Source: Exiguobacterium marinum DSM 16307 (lineage in GTDB: Bacteria; Bacillota; Bacilli; Exiguobacteriales; Exiguobacteriaceae). From it: 64,000 bases of DNA. The stretch lies in contig NZ_KK211189.1 in the NCBI RefSeq assembly GCF_000620845.1, positions 1,503,662 through 1,567,661 on the forward strand, read 5' to 3'. Below the pieces are notes generated by a model. That model did no database searches, had not been told where the DNA came from, and saw only the letters and a list, made by a program, of their open reading frames with translations. The position numbers and the translations under genes were made by a program. This document shows positions 43,319 to 52,767 of this stretch, piece by piece (the first letter of the stretch is position 1; each line of letters begins with the position of its first letter).

Positions 43319-43727
43319 ACATGTTCGCTTTCTTTTTCTTCTTGCCTTTCTTCCCTTCGATTACCGTCAAATGTGGAGGATTGCTTCGATGTACGTTCGG
43401 GCGTTTCGACAACTTTGTAACGTTCGAACCTGGTTTTTTGCTTTTTTTGATTTTTGCAGATGCGGAAGGTTTGACTTGAGGGCCGCGATTTCCTTGCATC
43501 CGTTTCTTAGAGGCTTGTGCGGTTTTACGGTAACGCATATCCTCTGGAGACATACGTCGACCGATGAAGAAACGATAGATCACATAAAAGACTAACCCGA
43601 ATATTCCGATGAACAACAACTGTCTAAACAAGCGACCTGGATCGGTGGCGAGCATATGTCCGACCCCGATGAAGCCAAGGATAAACACGATGGTTGCTGC
43701 GGTCGAACCAATTCTTTGTCTGATCAT
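43317..43727 (-). CDS. yqhP: SA1362 family protein (YqhP-like)
   Basis: This 136-residue protein has two N-terminal transmembrane segments (GSTAATIVFILGFIGVGHML and LLFIGIFGLVFYVIYRFF) and a long, very basic C-terminal tail that ends in a Lys-rich run. Size, topology and its place just downstream of yqhQ match the SA1362/YqhP family of Bacilli. The function is unknown; the basic tail could contact RNA or lipid, which is speculation. I chose ATG at 43727 with AGGAGGAAG 4 bases upstream. Confidence 0.75.
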   Translation of the reverse strand: MIRQRIGSTAATIVFILGFIGVGHMLATDPGRLFRQLLFIGIFGLVFYVIYRFFIGRRMSPEDMRYRKTAQASKKRMQGNRGPQVKPSASAKIKKSKKPGSNVTKLSKRPNVHRSNPPHLTVIEGKKGKKKKKANM

Positions 43728-43741
43728 GGTGCTTCCTCCTC

Positions 43742-44683
43742 TTATCCCTCTCTCTGAACGACCGATTCTCCTAACTCTTTTCGTTCCCACGTTTCGAATG
43801 CCTCAATCGCAACTTGAATCTGTTCATCATTTGGTTCCCGGGTCGTCAATAACTGAAGCGAAAGACCTGGTTTTCCGAGGAATGACAAAAAGCGATGATC
43901 GCGGAAGCGATTGGTGAATTGAAGGACTTCAAACGAGATTCCGATGACGACTGGCAAGAGTGCGATTCGGCTGACGAGTCGCAGCCAAAGCGGATCGATT
44001 GGCACAATCATATATACGCCAATCCCGACGAAGACAGTGAACAAAATAAAACTTGATCCACAGCGATAATGAAGACGTGAGCTTTGACGAACATGTTCGA
44101 CTGTGACCTGTCGTCCGGACTCATAACAGTTGATGACCTTATGCTCAGCCCCATGATATTGAAAGACACGTTTGATGAGTGGCGTCAATGAAATCAAGTA
44201 GAGGTAACTAAGCAACAATACTAATTTTATTCCCCCTTCAAGGAGGTTTTGAATCACGTGTCCAGAAAATATCGGTACGTCTTGAAACATTGCGGCGAGC
44301 AGTGCTGGTGTCACGTTAAAAATCAATTTGCCGAAGACGTATGAAATGACGCCGATGATGGCGACGAAGGCAATCATCCAAATGCTCTGCTTTTGTTCAT
44401 CGTTCGGGCTCGAGTCTTCACTTGGATCAACGTCATACCGATCACTCGCAAAATTCATATGGGCAGACCCATTCTTTAACGACTCGTAGAGCGCGACGAT
44501 TCCTCTTAGAAACGGTACTTTTTTTAAGGATTGAACCCATGGGACGAGGATGCGTGCTTGCTCGAACGTTTCGATGGACCCATCCTTTCGTCGAATGGCA
44601 GATGCGCTCTCGGAACGGCCTTGAAACATGACCCCTTCCACAAGTGCCTGTCCCCCGACAGGGATAGTTTGTTTAGAATTCAT
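43742..44683 (-). CDS. yqhQ: DUF1385 family membrane protein (YqhQ)
   Basis: This 313-residue polytopic protein starts with VGGQALVEGVMFQGRSESASAIRR, the DUF1385 signature. Later comes FQYHGAEHKVINCYESG and RLHYRCGSSFILF, whose His, Glu and Cys suggest a bound metal. There are about five transmembrane segments. B. subtilis YqhQ is its counterpart in the same place; the biochemical role is not known to me. It shares an operon with yqhP, 14 bases downstream. GAGGAAAG precedes its ATG. Confidence 0.85.
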   Translation of the reverse strand: MNSKQTIPVGGQALVEGVMFQGRSESASAIRRKDGSIETFEQARILVPWVQSLKKVPFLRGIVALYESLKNGSAHMNFASDRYDVDPSEDSSPNDEQKQSIWMIAFVAIIGVISYVFGKLIFNVTPALLAAMFQDVPIFSGHVIQNLLEGGIKLVLLLSYLYLISLTPLIKRVFQYHGAEHKVINCYESGRQVTVEHVRQSSRLHYRCGSSFILFTVFVGIGVYMIVPIDPLWLRLVSRIALLPVVIGISFEVLQFTNRFRDHRFLSFLGKPGLSLQLLTTREPNDEQIQVAIEAFETWERKELGESVVQREG

Positions 44684-44824
44684 TCACTTTCCTCGATTCT
44701 TACAGTGTTGTACTTGAATTATACCGTGATTTATCAAAAAAACGAAAGGGCAGAAGGCTCGATTCACGTTCTTTCGATAAATTTGTTACAATAGATAAGA
44801 CTTGACGAACGAGGGGGAAGAAGA

Positions 44825-45262
44825 TTGCGGATTTTAGTATTGAATGGGCCGAATTTAAATTTGTTAGGTCGCCGTGAACCAGACGTGTATGGGAACGTGT
44901 CGTTAAAAGGCTTAGCTGCCGAATTAATGCTCGTCGCACCGGAGGGCGTCGAACTCACGTTCAAACAATCGAATCACGAGGGAGAGTTGATTGACGCCCT
45001 TCACGACGCCTACGATTTCGAAGGTGTTGTATTAAATGCGGGAGCCTACACGCATACGTCAATCGCGATTCGAGATGCCATCTCCGCTATCGTTGCCCCG
45101 GTCGTTGAAGTACATATCTCGAACGTGCATGCCCGTGAGGTGTTTCGTCACGAGTCAAAACTCGCAGGCGTTTGCTTAGGAGTAATCACCGGATTTGGGC
45201 TCACTAGCTATACGTTAGCATTGCATGCACTAATCGAACATTGGAGGAATCGACATGATTGA
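44825..45262 (+). CDS. aroQ: 3-dehydroquinate dehydratase, type II
   Basis: This 145-residue enzyme makes 3-dehydroshikimate in the shikimate pathway. It begins MRILVLNGPNLNLLGRREPDVYG, which carries the catalytic Arg and Tyr. SNHEGELIDALHDA, NAGAYTHTSIAIRDA and VEVHISNVHAREVFRHES supply the substrate-binding His and Arg. The start is TTG with GAGGGGGAAG upstream. It overlaps the next gene by 8 bases. The position equals B. subtilis yqhS. Confidence 0.93.
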   Translation: MRILVLNGPNLNLLGRREPDVYGNVSLKGLAAELMLVAPEGVELTFKQSNHEGELIDALHDAYDFEGVVLNAGAYTHTSIAIRDAISAIVAPVVEVHISNVHAREVFRHESKLAGVCLGVITGFGLTSYTLALHALIEHWRNRHD

Positions 45263-46325
45263 ACGCGTAAACAAACTGCAAGCACAGTTAGAAGCAAACG
45301 AGATTGACGCATTGCTCGTCACAAAACGTGAAAACATTCGCTACTTATCTGGTTTCACCGGATCGAGTGGCGTTATCGTCATCACGTCGAAAACCGCAAG
45401 CTTTATCACGGATTTCCGTTATACGGAACAAGCGAACGATCAAGTAAAAGGATACGACATCGTTGAATTGGATACATCGCTTATTAAATCGGTCGCTGAC
45501 GTTGTATCACGTGACTCGATCACACGTCTTGGAATCGAGCAAGACGCAATGACGATTGGTCAGTATCGGACATATGAAAAAGAAGTAGATGCACATCTCA
45601 TCGAGACGGCAGGAATCGTAGAAAAACTGCGCTTGATTAAGGATGAATCAGAGATTAAGATTATGAAGGAAGCTGCGGCAATCGCTGATGCAGCTTATGC
45701 CCATATCCAGACGTTCATCCGTCCTGGTCGTACCGAAAGAGAAGTTGCGAACGAACTCGAGATGTTTATGCGTTCAAAAGGCGCTGACTCGTCATCATTT
45801 GATATGATTGTCGCTTCAGGTCTCCGTTCGGCACTTCCGCACGGTGTCGCAAGCGATAAAGTCATCGAATCAGGTGAACTTGTCACACTTGATTTTGGAG
45901 CATACTATAAAGGGTACTGCTCTGATATCACGCGTACACTCGCGGTCGGAGAAATCTCAGATGAGTTGCATCAAATTTACGATACGGTTCTTCGCGCTCA
46001 ACTCGCTGGTGTAGAAGGTACTCGTGCCGGTATCACAGGCATTGAAGCTGACGCGTTGACACGAGACATCATTAAAGAAGCTGGATACGGTGAATACTTC
46101 GGTCACTCGACGGGCCATGGTCTCGGCATGGAAGTGCACGAGGCACCAGGATTATCATTCCGTTCTGAAACGGTGCTAGAACCTGGGATGGTCGTCACAA
46201 TCGAACCGGGTATTTACATTAACGGTGTCGGCGGTTGCCGAATTGAAGACGATGTCGTCATTACGGAAGACGGATGCTACCGTCTAACGCAGTCGCCAAA
46301 AGAGTTAATTACGATTGAGGCGTGA
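45255..46325 (+). CDS. papA: Xaa-Pro aminopeptidase-like M24 peptidase (YqhT/PapA)
   Basis: This 356-residue metallopeptidase has the pita-bread fold. The N-terminal domain ends near 130. Metal ligands are in LDFGAYYKGYCSDITRT (two Asp), GHSTGHGLGMEVHEAP (His), VTIEPGIY (Glu) and GGCRIEDDVVI (Glu). It releases N-terminal residues before proline. It lies between aroQ and efp as in B. subtilis, and the two neighbours relate to proline: EF-P eases translation of proline runs and PapA degrades Xaa-Pro peptides. Confidence 0.92.
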   Translation: MIERVNKLQAQLEANEIDALLVTKRENIRYLSGFTGSSGVIVITSKTASFITDFRYTEQANDQVKGYDIVELDTSLIKSVADVVSRDSITRLGIEQDAMTIGQYRTYEKEVDAHLIETAGIVEKLRLIKDESEIKIMKEAAAIADAAYAHIQTFIRPGRTEREVANELEMFMRSKGADSSSFDMIVASGLRSALPHGVASDKVIESGELVTLDFGAYYKGYCSDITRTLAVGEISDELHQIYDTVLRAQLAGVEGTRAGITGIEADALTRDIIKEAGYGEYFGHSTGHGLGMEVHEAPGLSFRSETVLEPGMVVTIEPGIYINGVGGCRIEDDVVITEDGCYRLTQSPKELITIEA

Positions 46326-46354
46326 GTCTCGTCTGAATTTAGGAGGAAATTAAC

Positions 46355-46921
46355 ATGGTATCAGTTAACGATTTAAAAACAGGATTGACAGTCAAAACGT
46401 CTGACGGTTCGATTTGGCAAGTCATCGAATTCCAACATGTAAAACCGGGCAAAGGTGCGGCGTTCGTACGTACGAAGATGCGCAACTTGCGTAACGGTGC
46501 GATTCAGGAAACAACGTTCCGTGGTGGAGAAAAAATCGAACGAGCGCATATCGAACGTAAACGTATGCAATATCTCTATCCAATGGGTGACACGTATGTA
46601 TTCATGGACAACGAATCATACGAGCAACTTGAATTGACAAGCGAACAAGTTAAAGCGGCTCTTCCTTACATGCTTGAAAACATGGAAGTTAGCATCGCAG
46701 ACTATGAGGGTGAGATTCTTGGAATCGAACTTCCTACAAGTGTTGTCTTGACAATTGTCGAAGCGGACCCGGGCGTTAAAGGGGACACGGCATCAAACGT
46801 GAAGAAAAATGCGACAGTGGAAACAGGACATGTGATCCAAGTACCACTTTTCATCGAACCAGGTGAAAAAGTAACGGTTGATACACGTACTGGAGATTTC
46901 ATGGGTCGTTACAACGGTTAA
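46355..46921 (+). CDS. efp: Elongation factor P
   Basis: This 188-residue, three-domain translation factor begins [45 protein letters not shown]. The modification loop PGKGAAF carries the lysine that other bacteria modify. The C-terminal OB domain shows [52 protein letters not shown] precedes the ATG. It is followed directly by accB; the spoIIIA operon that separates efp from accB in spore formers is missing. Confidence 0.96.
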   Translation: MVSVNDLKTGLTVKTSDGSIWQVIEFQHVKPGKGAAFVRTKMRNLRNGAIQETTFRGGEKIERAHIERKRMQYLYPMGDTYVFMDNESYEQLELTSEQVKAALPYMLENMEVSIADYEGEILGIELPTSVVLTIVEADPGVKGDTASNVKKNATVETGHVIQVPLFIEPGEKVTVDTRTGDFMGRYNG

Positions 46922-46924
46922 TCA

Positions 46925-46962
46925 AAGAGAGTGTTCATTCGAATGAATGAACGCTCTTTTTT
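46925..46962 (+). terminator. Terminator after efp
   Basis: AGAGTGTTCATTC and GAATGAACGCTCT pair with one T-G wobble, with GAAT as loop, followed by six T. Confidence 0.85.
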
Positions 46963-46966
46963 CTCG

Positions 46967-47022
46967 TTGCATTCATTGGTCTGACCAGTTATAGTGAAGT
47001 AGAGATTAGTACCAGGTATAAA
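46967..47022 (+). promoter_or_regulatory. accBC promoter with FapR-like operator
   Basis: The promoter has -35 TTGCAT (46967-46972), 17 bases and -10 TATAGT (46990-46995). Just downstream of the expected start, TTAGTACC, A and GGTATAAA (47006-47022) form an imperfect palindrome. It resembles the FapR operator (TTAGTACC then GGTACTAA): the left arm is perfect and the right arm matches at 6 of 8. FapR represses fatty acid synthesis genes until malonyl-CoA accumulates. Confidence 0.65.
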
Positions 47023-47037
47023 CAGGGGGTAAGAAAG

Positions 47038-47481
47038 ATGCAAATCGATCAAATTAAAGAGCTCATTCAATTATTAGATCAATCATCTGTCCATGAAATG
47101 GAGCTTGAGACATCTGATTTCAAACTGTCATTGAAGAAAGAAACGCAACAAACTGGAAGCGTGCCAGTCATGCAGACACAAGCAATTGCATCACCTGCGC
47201 CTCAAGTAGAAGAAAATATAGAACAATTGGCGCCAGAAAAAGCGTCTTATCGTACAATCACATCACCGATGGTCGGAACATTTTATTCGCGTCCGGCCCC
47301 GGATAAAGAGGCTTTTGTCAACGTTGGAGAACGCATAGAGTCTGGGCAAGTTGTCTGTATTTTAGAAGCGATGAAATTGTTTAACGATGTCGAAGCGGAA
47401 ATCAGTGGCGAAATCGTAGAAGTGCTAGTCACCGATGGCGATCTCGTCGAGTTCGGTCAACCGCTCTTCAGCGTGAAGTGA
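47038..47481 (+). CDS. accB: Biotin carboxyl carrier protein of acetyl-CoA carboxylase
   Basis: This 147-residue protein carries biotin for acetyl-CoA carboxylase, the first step of fatty acid synthesis. The N-terminal segment ([27 protein letters not shown]) is followed by a Pro/Ala-rich linker and the biotinyl domain from about 70. The target lysine is in [14 protein letters not shown] near residue 112. The ATG follows AGGGGGTAAGAA. accC begins 7 bases after its stop. A FapR-like operator precedes it. Confidence 0.95.
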   Translation: MQIDQIKELIQLLDQSSVHEMELETSDFKLSLKKETQQTGSVPVMQTQAIASPAPQVEENIEQLAPEKASYRTITSPMVGTFYSRPAPDKEAFVNVGERIESGQVVCILEAMKLFNDVEAEISGEIVEVLVTDGDLVEFGQPLFSVK

Positions 47482-47488
47482 GGTCGTT

Positions 47489-48832
47489 ATGAAATTATTA
47501 ATCGCTAACCGTGGTGAAATCGCGGTTCGAATCATACGTGCTGCAAAAGAATTGAATATCCCGACGGTCGCCGTCTTTTCTGAGGCGGATCGTGAGGCAT
47601 TACATGTTCATTTGGCCGATGAAGCCTATTGTATCGGTCCGAATCCTTCGAAGGACTCCTATTTGAACATCCCGAATATTTTATCTGTCGCATGTGCTGT
47701 TGATGCGACGATGGTGCACCCGGGATACGGTTTTTTAGCTGAAAATGCAGAGTTCGCCGAGATGTGTGAGGCGTGTGGCATTCAATTCGTTGGACCGAGT
47801 AGCTATGCGATTCGGAAGATGGGGATCAAAGACGAGGCAAAACGAACAATGATCGAGTCCGGTGTCCCGGTCGTTCCAGGTTCGAGTGGTGTCGTCACCG
47901 ACGAAGAAGCCACCGAACTCGCACGTAAGATGGGCTATCCGGTTATTATCAAAGCGACGGCAGGTGGAGGGGGACGCGGTATTCGTGTCGCCCGTGACGA
48001 AGAAGAACTGACTCAAGGGTTGATTGCGACACGTAAAGAAGCGAAGCAGGCTTTCGGTAACGGAGACGTTTATCTCGAGAAGTTCATCGAGTCGTTCCGT
48101 CATGTTGAAGTGCAAGTCCTTGCCGACCAATTCGGTAACGTCATCCACTTAGGTGAACGCGACTGTACGATTCAACGACGTATGCAAAAACTAGTCGAAG
48201 AGGCACCATCACCTGCGATTGATGAAACGACCCGGCAAATGATGGGAGATGCGGCCGTCAAAGCGGCAAAAGCCATTCAGTATTCAGGAGCGGGAACAAT
48301 CGAGTTCATCTATGTCCCTGAATCGAACGAGTTCTACTTCATGGAGATGAACACACGGATTCAAGTCGAGCACCCGGTCACGGAGATGATTACAGGATTC
48401 GACCTCGTCCAAGCGCAACTAGAAGTGGCGCTCGGACATCCGTTAGCCATCTCCCAAGAAGACATCACCTTCTCAGGACATTCAATCGAATGCCGAATCA
48501 ATGCAGAAGATCCATTTATGGACTTCCGTCCGATGGCAGGGAAGATTGACCAATACATCGTCCCGGGAGGCATGGGTGTCCGTGTCGATAGCGGGCTATA
48601 CGCTGGTGCGATGATTCCGCCATTCTACGACTCGATGGTAGCTAAATTAATTGTTCATGCGCCAACACGTGACGAGGCAATTTTGAAGATGTTGCGTGCA
48701 TTGGATGAGTTCACGGTTTCAGGGGTCAAAACGACGATTCCGTTCCATCAGCAAGTCATGGCCCATGAACAATTCCGAATCGGTACATTTGATACGAAAT
48801 TTGTCGAAAAAGAAATGTCATTGGCGAAATAA
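47489..48832 (+). CDS. accC: Biotin carboxylase subunit of acetyl-CoA carboxylase
   Basis: This 447-residue ATP-grasp enzyme carboxylates biotin on AccB. It shows [39 protein letters not shown], the glycine loop [40 protein letters not shown] and [18 protein letters not shown] with the metal Glu and catalytic Arg. The C-terminal [14 protein letters not shown] is complete. In B. subtilis yqhY follows accC; here a terminator and then nusB follow, and yqhY is absent. Confidence 0.96.
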   Translation: MKLLIANRGEIAVRIIRAAKELNIPTVAVFSEADREALHVHLADEAYCIGPNPSKDSYLNIPNILSVACAVDATMVHPGYGFLAENAEFAEMCEACGIQFVGPSSYAIRKMGIKDEAKRTMIESGVPVVPGSSGVVTDEEATELARKMGYPVIIKATAGGGGRGIRVARDEEELTQGLIATRKEAKQAFGNGDVYLEKFIESFRHVEVQVLADQFGNVIHLGERDCTIQRRMQKLVEEAPSPAIDETTRQMMGDAAVKAAKAIQYSGAGTIEFIYVPESNEFYFMEMNTRIQVEHPVTEMITGFDLVQAQLEVALGHPLAISQEDITFSGHSIECRINAEDPFMDFRPMAGKIDQYIVPGGMGVRVDSGLYAGAMIPPFYDSMVAKLIVHAPTRDEAILKMLRALDEFTVSGVKTTIPFHQQVMAHEQFRIGTFDTKFVEKEMSLAK

Positions 48833-48836
48833 CAAC

Positions 48837-48877
48837 AACCAGGAAGCCCGAACATTATTTCGGCTTCCTGGTTTTTT
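48837..48877 (+). terminator. Terminator after accC
   Basis: AACCAGGAAGCC and GGCTTCCTGGTT form a 12-base-pair stem, with inner CGAA/TTCG, followed by T. Confidence 0.9.
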
Positions 48878-48904
48878 GTACTGAATTTATGAGTGCTTTA
48901 TGCT
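48876..48904 (+). promoter_or_regulatory. Candidate promoter of the nusB operon
   Basis: TTGTAC (48876-48881), 17 bases, TATGCT (48899-48904). It begins within the T-run of the accC terminator and is 41 bases before nusB. Confidence 0.5.
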
Positions 48905-48944
48905 AAACTATCACAATGAAAGCATGTAAAAGGAGAGTAACTGA

Positions 48945-49331
48945 ATGAAACGTCATGAAGCACGAGAGAAAGCGATTCAAACGCTTTTTCAAATCGAAGT
49001 ATCAAAATTAGAGGTAGATGAAGCAATCGAATTCGCATTGGATGGAGAAGAATCTGATCCGTTTTACGAACAACTCGTCACAGGGACGCTAGAACATATT
49101 GAAGATATCGACGTATTGCTCGTTGAGAACTTAAAAAACTGGCGCTTAGATCGCCTCGGTAACGTCGAGCGTACGATTCTACGAATGGCAACGTATGAAT
49201 TGTTATATGTCGAAACGATTCCAGAGAACGTCACAATTAACGAAGCGGTCGAACTCGCGAAATCGTTCGCGGATGAAGAGGCTGGTAAACTTGTGAATGG
49301 CGTACTCGGCAATATCATTAAAGAAGACTAA
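48945..49331 (+). CDS. nusB: Transcription antitermination protein NusB
   Basis: This 128-residue all-helical RNA-binding protein supports rRNA antitermination with NusE. It begins MKRHEAREKAIQTLFQIEVSKLE and ends with LGNVERTILRMATYELLYVETIPENVTINEAVELAKSFADEEAGKLVNGVLGNI, the full family signature. AAAGGAGAGTAACTGA precedes its ATG. It starts a long rightward run of folate, nuclease and isoprenoid genes. Confidence 0.94.
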   Translation: MKRHEAREKAIQTLFQIEVSKLEVDEAIEFALDGEESDPFYEQLVTGTLEHIEDIDVLLVENLKNWRLDRLGNVERTILRMATYELLYVETIPENVTINEAVELAKSFADEEAGKLVNGVLGNIIKED

Positions 49332-49394
49332 AAAATAGAGATAAGACACCAGACCAACTACAGAAAAACCTAAAGACAACGGGGGATGAGAGAG

Positions 49395-50231
49395 ATGGCA
49401 GTAGTGATCGACGGGAAACAAGTGGCAGCATCATATCGAGCAACGTTAAAAGAGCGTGTAACGGAACTTCGTGCACGCGGCATCGTACCGAAATTGAAAG
49501 TAGTGTTGATTGGGGATGACCCAGCAAGTCATAGCTATGTACGCGGGAAGGAACGGGCGGCAGAGGAAATCGGAATCGATTCTCAAGTGCTCCGTTTTGA
49601 TGAAACAATTAGCGAAACAGAATTGCTCGACTTGATTGACTTGATGAATGAGGATGAGGAAGTCCATGGTATTCTCGTGCAGCTCCCTTTACCGAAACAC
49701 ATCGACGAGTCGCGAGTCATCATGCGCATCTCTCCTAAAAAGGATGTAGACGGATTCCATCCCGAGAACGTCGGGAAGATGATGCTCGGTCTAGACACAT
49801 TGCTTCCATGTACGCCTCACGGCATCTTACATCTCGCGAAGACACAAACCGAGATTTCCGGAAAACACGTTGTCGTCGTCGGTCGCAGTCAAATCGTCGG
49901 CAAACCGGTCGGGATGTTGTTCTTGAATGAATCTGCTACGGTCACATATTGTCACTCAAAAACGGCTGATCTCGGTGCGATGACGCGGCAGGCCGATATT
50001 TTGATTGTCGCGGTAGGGCGCGCAAGTCTCGTCACTGCAGATATGGTCAAACCAGGGGCAGTCGTCATCGATGTCGGTGTCAACCGGGTGGAAGGTCGCC
50101 TCGTCGGGGACGTGGATTACGCGGCCGTGAAAGAAAAAGCGAGTGCGATCACGCCTGTTCCAGGTGGTGTCGGTCCGATGACCATTACGATGCTCATGCA
50201 TAATACGATCGAGGTTGCATCACGTGGCTAA
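49395..50231 (+). CDS. folD: Methylenetetrahydrofolate dehydrogenase/cyclohydrolase
   Basis: This 278-residue bifunctional enzyme interconverts methylene-, methenyl- and formyl-THF. Signatures are KLKVVLIGDDPASHSYVRGKERAAEEIGI with the catalytic Lys nearby, GILVQLPLPKHIDESRVIMRISPKKDVDGFHPENVGKM, and VVVGRSQIVGKPVGMLFLNESATVTYCHSKT for NADP. It ends with PVPGGVGPMTITMLMHNTI. I prefer ATG 49395, with GGGGG about 9 bases upstream; ATG 49386 directly abuts that signal. The next gene starts inside its 3' end. Confidence 0.94.
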   Translation: MAVVIDGKQVAASYRATLKERVTELRARGIVPKLKVVLIGDDPASHSYVRGKERAAEEIGIDSQVLRFDETISETELLDLIDLMNEDEEVHGILVQLPLPKHIDESRVIMRISPKKDVDGFHPENVGKMMLGLDTLLPCTPHGILHLAKTQTEISGKHVVVVGRSQIVGKPVGMLFLNESATVTYCHSKTADLGAMTRQADILIVAVGRASLVTADMVKPGAVVIDVGVNRVEGRLVGDVDYAAVKEKASAITPVPGGVGPMTITMLMHNTIEVASRG

Positions 50232-51570
50232 CCCCCTTCCGGTTTCAGAGGTCGTTCGGTATGTGAAGCGACAACTCGATGATGATATAGTGCTTCGACA
50301 AGTCGCAGTCATCGGTGAAATCTCAAATTTTAAACGATATTCCTCAGGTCATTGTTATTTCACGTTGAAGGATGACGCGTCTCGTATGAAAGCCGTCATG
50401 TTTTCTCGTGATGCCAAACAACTTCAATTTGAACCGAAAGACGGGATGAAAGTTATCGCTGTCTCGAGAGTGACAATGTATGAGGCGACGGGTGATGTTC
50501 AGCTGTATGTCGAATTGATGCGTCAAGATGGCGTTGGTCTGTTGTTTGAGCGGTATGAGGCGAGAAAGCGTGAACTCGAGGAAAAGGGTTGGTTCGATTC
50601 GGAAAGAAAGCAAGCACTACCCACATTTCCAGAACGAATCGGGATTGTGACGTCTCCTAAAGGTGCTGCACTCCACGATATCGCGACAACCCTTCGACGT
50701 CGTGCGCCTCATGTGGCCATTACGTTCGCCCCGGTTGCCGTGCAAGGTGAGATGGCAGCCCCGCAAGTTGCATCTGCCATTCAATGGATGAATGAGCGCA
50801 CTGATTGTGATGTACTGATTGTCGGACGAGGTGGCGGTTCCATCGAAGAACTGTGGGCATTTAATGAGGATGTTGTGGTGGAGGCGATTTATTCGTCCAC
50901 GATTCCGATCATTTCTGCTGTCGGTCATGAAACGGACTATACACTTTCCGACTTTGTCGCAGATGTAAGAGCAGCTACTCCAACGGCTGCAGCAGAACTC
51001 GCTACAGCAATGATTGATGCGCAACGTAAAGATGTGGAGCGCCTTCACGTGCATTTGCACAAATCGGTTTCGAACCAACTCGATGATCTGCGGAGCAGAG
51101 TCAATCGAATGGTCAACAGCTATGGGTTAAGATCGCCGCGTTATACCATTTCACAAAAACGTGAACGATTCGCACAATCTGAAATCCGACTCGAACAAGG
51201 GATGAGACGTCATCTAACCCAAGCCACGCATCAACTTCATCAAGTCTCACAACAGCTTGATTTGAAACGGTTTTCAAAAACGTTGACACAGCAGGGTGAA
51301 GAGGTCAATCAAATGACCGCTCGACTCCGTCGTACAAAACCGTTAGAACAGTCAAAACAACAGTTTGCCCAACAGGTGGGACGACTGCATTCGGTCAGCC
51401 CGCTTGCTGTCTTATCACGTGGCTATGCGTTCATTGAGCAAGACGGTGCATATGTGCAAAATGTGAAACAATTACGCGATGGAGACATCTCGATTCGTTT
51501 TCGGGACGGTCATGCAGTCGCTGAAGTGAAGGAGAGGGTTGTCGGTGACAAAAAAAGAACAGACGTTTGA
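50224..51570 (+). CDS. xseA: Exodeoxyribonuclease VII large subunit
   Basis: This protein of 448 residues degrades single-stranded DNA with XseB. It has the N-terminal OB fold (VIGEISNFKRYSSGHCYFTLKDDASRMKAVMF), the nuclease domain with FPERIGIVTSPKGAALHDIATTLRRRAPHV and VGRGGGSIEELWAFNEDVVVEAIYSSTIPIISAVGHETDYTLSDFVADVRAATPTAAAEL, then a long coiled coil and the C-terminal PLAVLSRGYAF. I chose GTG at 50224 with GAGG 9 bases upstream; TTG at 50215 is possible. It overlaps folD. Confidence 0.94.
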   Translation: MANPLPVSEVVRYVKRQLDDDIVLRQVAVIGEISNFKRYSSGHCYFTLKDDASRMKAVMFSRDAKQLQFEPKDGMKVIAVSRVTMYEATGDVQLYVELMRQDGVGLLFERYEARKRELEEKGWFDSERKQALPTFPERIGIVTSPKGAALHDIATTLRRRAPHVAITFAPVAVQGEMAAPQVASAIQWMNERTDCDVLIVGRGGGSIEELWAFNEDVVVEAIYSSTIPIISAVGHETDYTLSDFVADVRAATPTAAAELATAMIDAQRKDVERLHVHLHKSVSNQLDDLRSRVNRMVNSYGLRSPRYTISQKRERFAQSEIRLEQGMRRHLTQATHQLHQVSQQLDLKRFSKTLTQQGEEVNQMTARLRRTKPLEQSKQQFAQQVGRLHSVSPLAVLSRGYAFIEQDGAYVQNVKQLRDGDISIRFRDGHAVAEVKERVVGDKKRTDV

Positions 51571-51769
51571 AGCCGCGCTAGAGCGACTCGAACAGATCGT
51601 CGCTCAGCTCGAAACCGGTGATGTGCCGCTAGAGGAAGCCATGACGCTCTATGAAGAAGGTGTCCGCTTGTCTGCTTTGTGTCAGACAAAACTCTCGGCA
51701 GCCGAGAAAAAGATGGACGAAATCTTGGAACTCGATGGTACCCTTCGTGAAAAAGGAGGCCCCTCATGA
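51545..51769 (+). CDS. xseB: Exodeoxyribonuclease VII small subunit
   Basis: This 74-residue helical-hairpin protein forms the small subunit of exonuclease VII. It reads TFEAALERLEQIVAQLETGDVPLEEAMTLYEEGVRL, the standard XseB signature. GTG at 51545 has AAGGAGAGG 7 bases upstream; TTG at 51539 is an alternative. It overlaps xseA at its 5' end and ispA at its 3' end, so three genes are coupled. Confidence 0.92.
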   Translation: MTKKEQTFEAALERLEQIVAQLETGDVPLEEAMTLYEEGVRLSALCQTKLSAAEKKMDEILELDGTLREKGGPS

Positions 51770-52644
51770 ATCGTACCGATGATTTGAAGAAGTGGAAGTT
51801 GGCTGTTGAAGAAACGATGCAGGAACTTATCGAATCAAGTGACATGCCGACTAGACTCCGTGATGCGATGTCGTATTCATTAGAGGCGGGAGGGAAGCGA
51901 ATCCGTCCTGCGCTCGTTTATGCAGTTCTTGAAACGTATGGCATTGCAATCGAGCGCGGGCGGGAAGTCGCTTCGACACTCGAGATGGTTCATACATACT
52001 CACTCATTCATGACGACTTGCCAGCAATGGATGATGATGACCTTCGGCGCGGCCGTCTGACGAACCATCGTCAGTTTGATGAGGCGACTGCCATTTTGGC
52101 GGGGGACGCGCTATTAACCGATGCGTTTCGCATCCTTTCGGAAGCGAACCTCCCTGCGGAAGCGATCGTCGAGATTATTCGCGCTTTCGGACTTGCCGCC
52201 GGAAGTGCGGGCATGGTCGGTGGACAATTAGATGATATGCTCGCTGAAAAGCGGGATGATGTCACGCTTCAGGAACTTCAGTCGATTCATGAACGGAAGA
52301 CGGGAGCACTTCTCGTCTATGCGCTTGAAGCAGGTAGCATTCTTGCAGGTGTGTCTAAAGAAGACCGGCTTCAACTCAAACAGTTCGGCCGCCATCTAGG
52401 TATTGCCTTTCAGATTCAAGATGATATTTTAGATGTCATCGGGGACGAACAGGCAATCGGGAAACGCGTCGGCTCGGATGAAGAGAATGAAAAAACGACT
52501 TATCCGAAATTACTCGGACTAGATGGGGCGAAGCGTGCACTTGATGCAGAGGTAGATGCGGCGACCTTTGCAATCCAGTCACTTTCGGTTCAAGCACCGT
52601 TACTTGTTGACCTGTTGACGTTTGTAGTGAAACGAAATTATTGA
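51766..52644 (+). CDS. ispA: Farnesyl diphosphate synthase (polyprenyl synthetase)
   Basis: This 292-residue trans-prenyltransferase condenses IPP with allylic diphosphates. It shows GGKRIRPALVYAV, the first Asp-rich motif DDLPAMDDDDLRRGR near 84, and the second motif FQIQDDILDVIGD near 220. The two residues between the first Asp pair and the following DD fit short-chain C15 synthesis. It lies directly before dxs, which supplies the same pathway. A terminator follows. Confidence 0.94.
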   Translation: MNRTDDLKKWKLAVEETMQELIESSDMPTRLRDAMSYSLEAGGKRIRPALVYAVLETYGIAIERGREVASTLEMVHTYSLIHDDLPAMDDDDLRRGRLTNHRQFDEATAILAGDALLTDAFRILSEANLPAEAIVEIIRAFGLAAGSAGMVGGQLDDMLAEKRDDVTLQELQSIHERKTGALLVYALEAGSILAGVSKEDRLQLKQFGRHLGIAFQIQDDILDVIGDEQAIGKRVGSDEENEKTTYPKLLGLDGAKRALDAEVDAATFAIQSLSVQAPLLVDLLTFVVKRNY

Positions 52645-52648
52645 CCTC

Positions 52649-52684
52649 GGTGACACGATGAGCACATCGTGTCACCTTTGTTTT
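52649..52684 (+). terminator. Terminator after ispA
   Basis: GGTGACACGATG and CATCGTGTCACC form a 12-base-pair stem with an AGCA loop, then TTTGTTTT. Confidence 0.85.
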
Positions 52685-52767
52685 GGGGAATGTGTGGCAT
52701 CTACCGTCACATTCTTGTAAAATGTAAGGTACGAATCAGTAAAATGTGAGGAGAAAGGATGGTCATT

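Noticed and set aside
43742-43790. Longer start for yqhP reaching into yqhQ
   Set aside because: The extra residues are basic and unconserved in appearance; AGGAGGAAG before ATG 43727 defines the start.
52645-52767. Possible OLE RNA between ispA and dxs
   Set aside because: OLE RNA occurs near this gene order in some Bacilli and is about 600 bases long, but the gap here is only about 120 bases and is partly a terminator.
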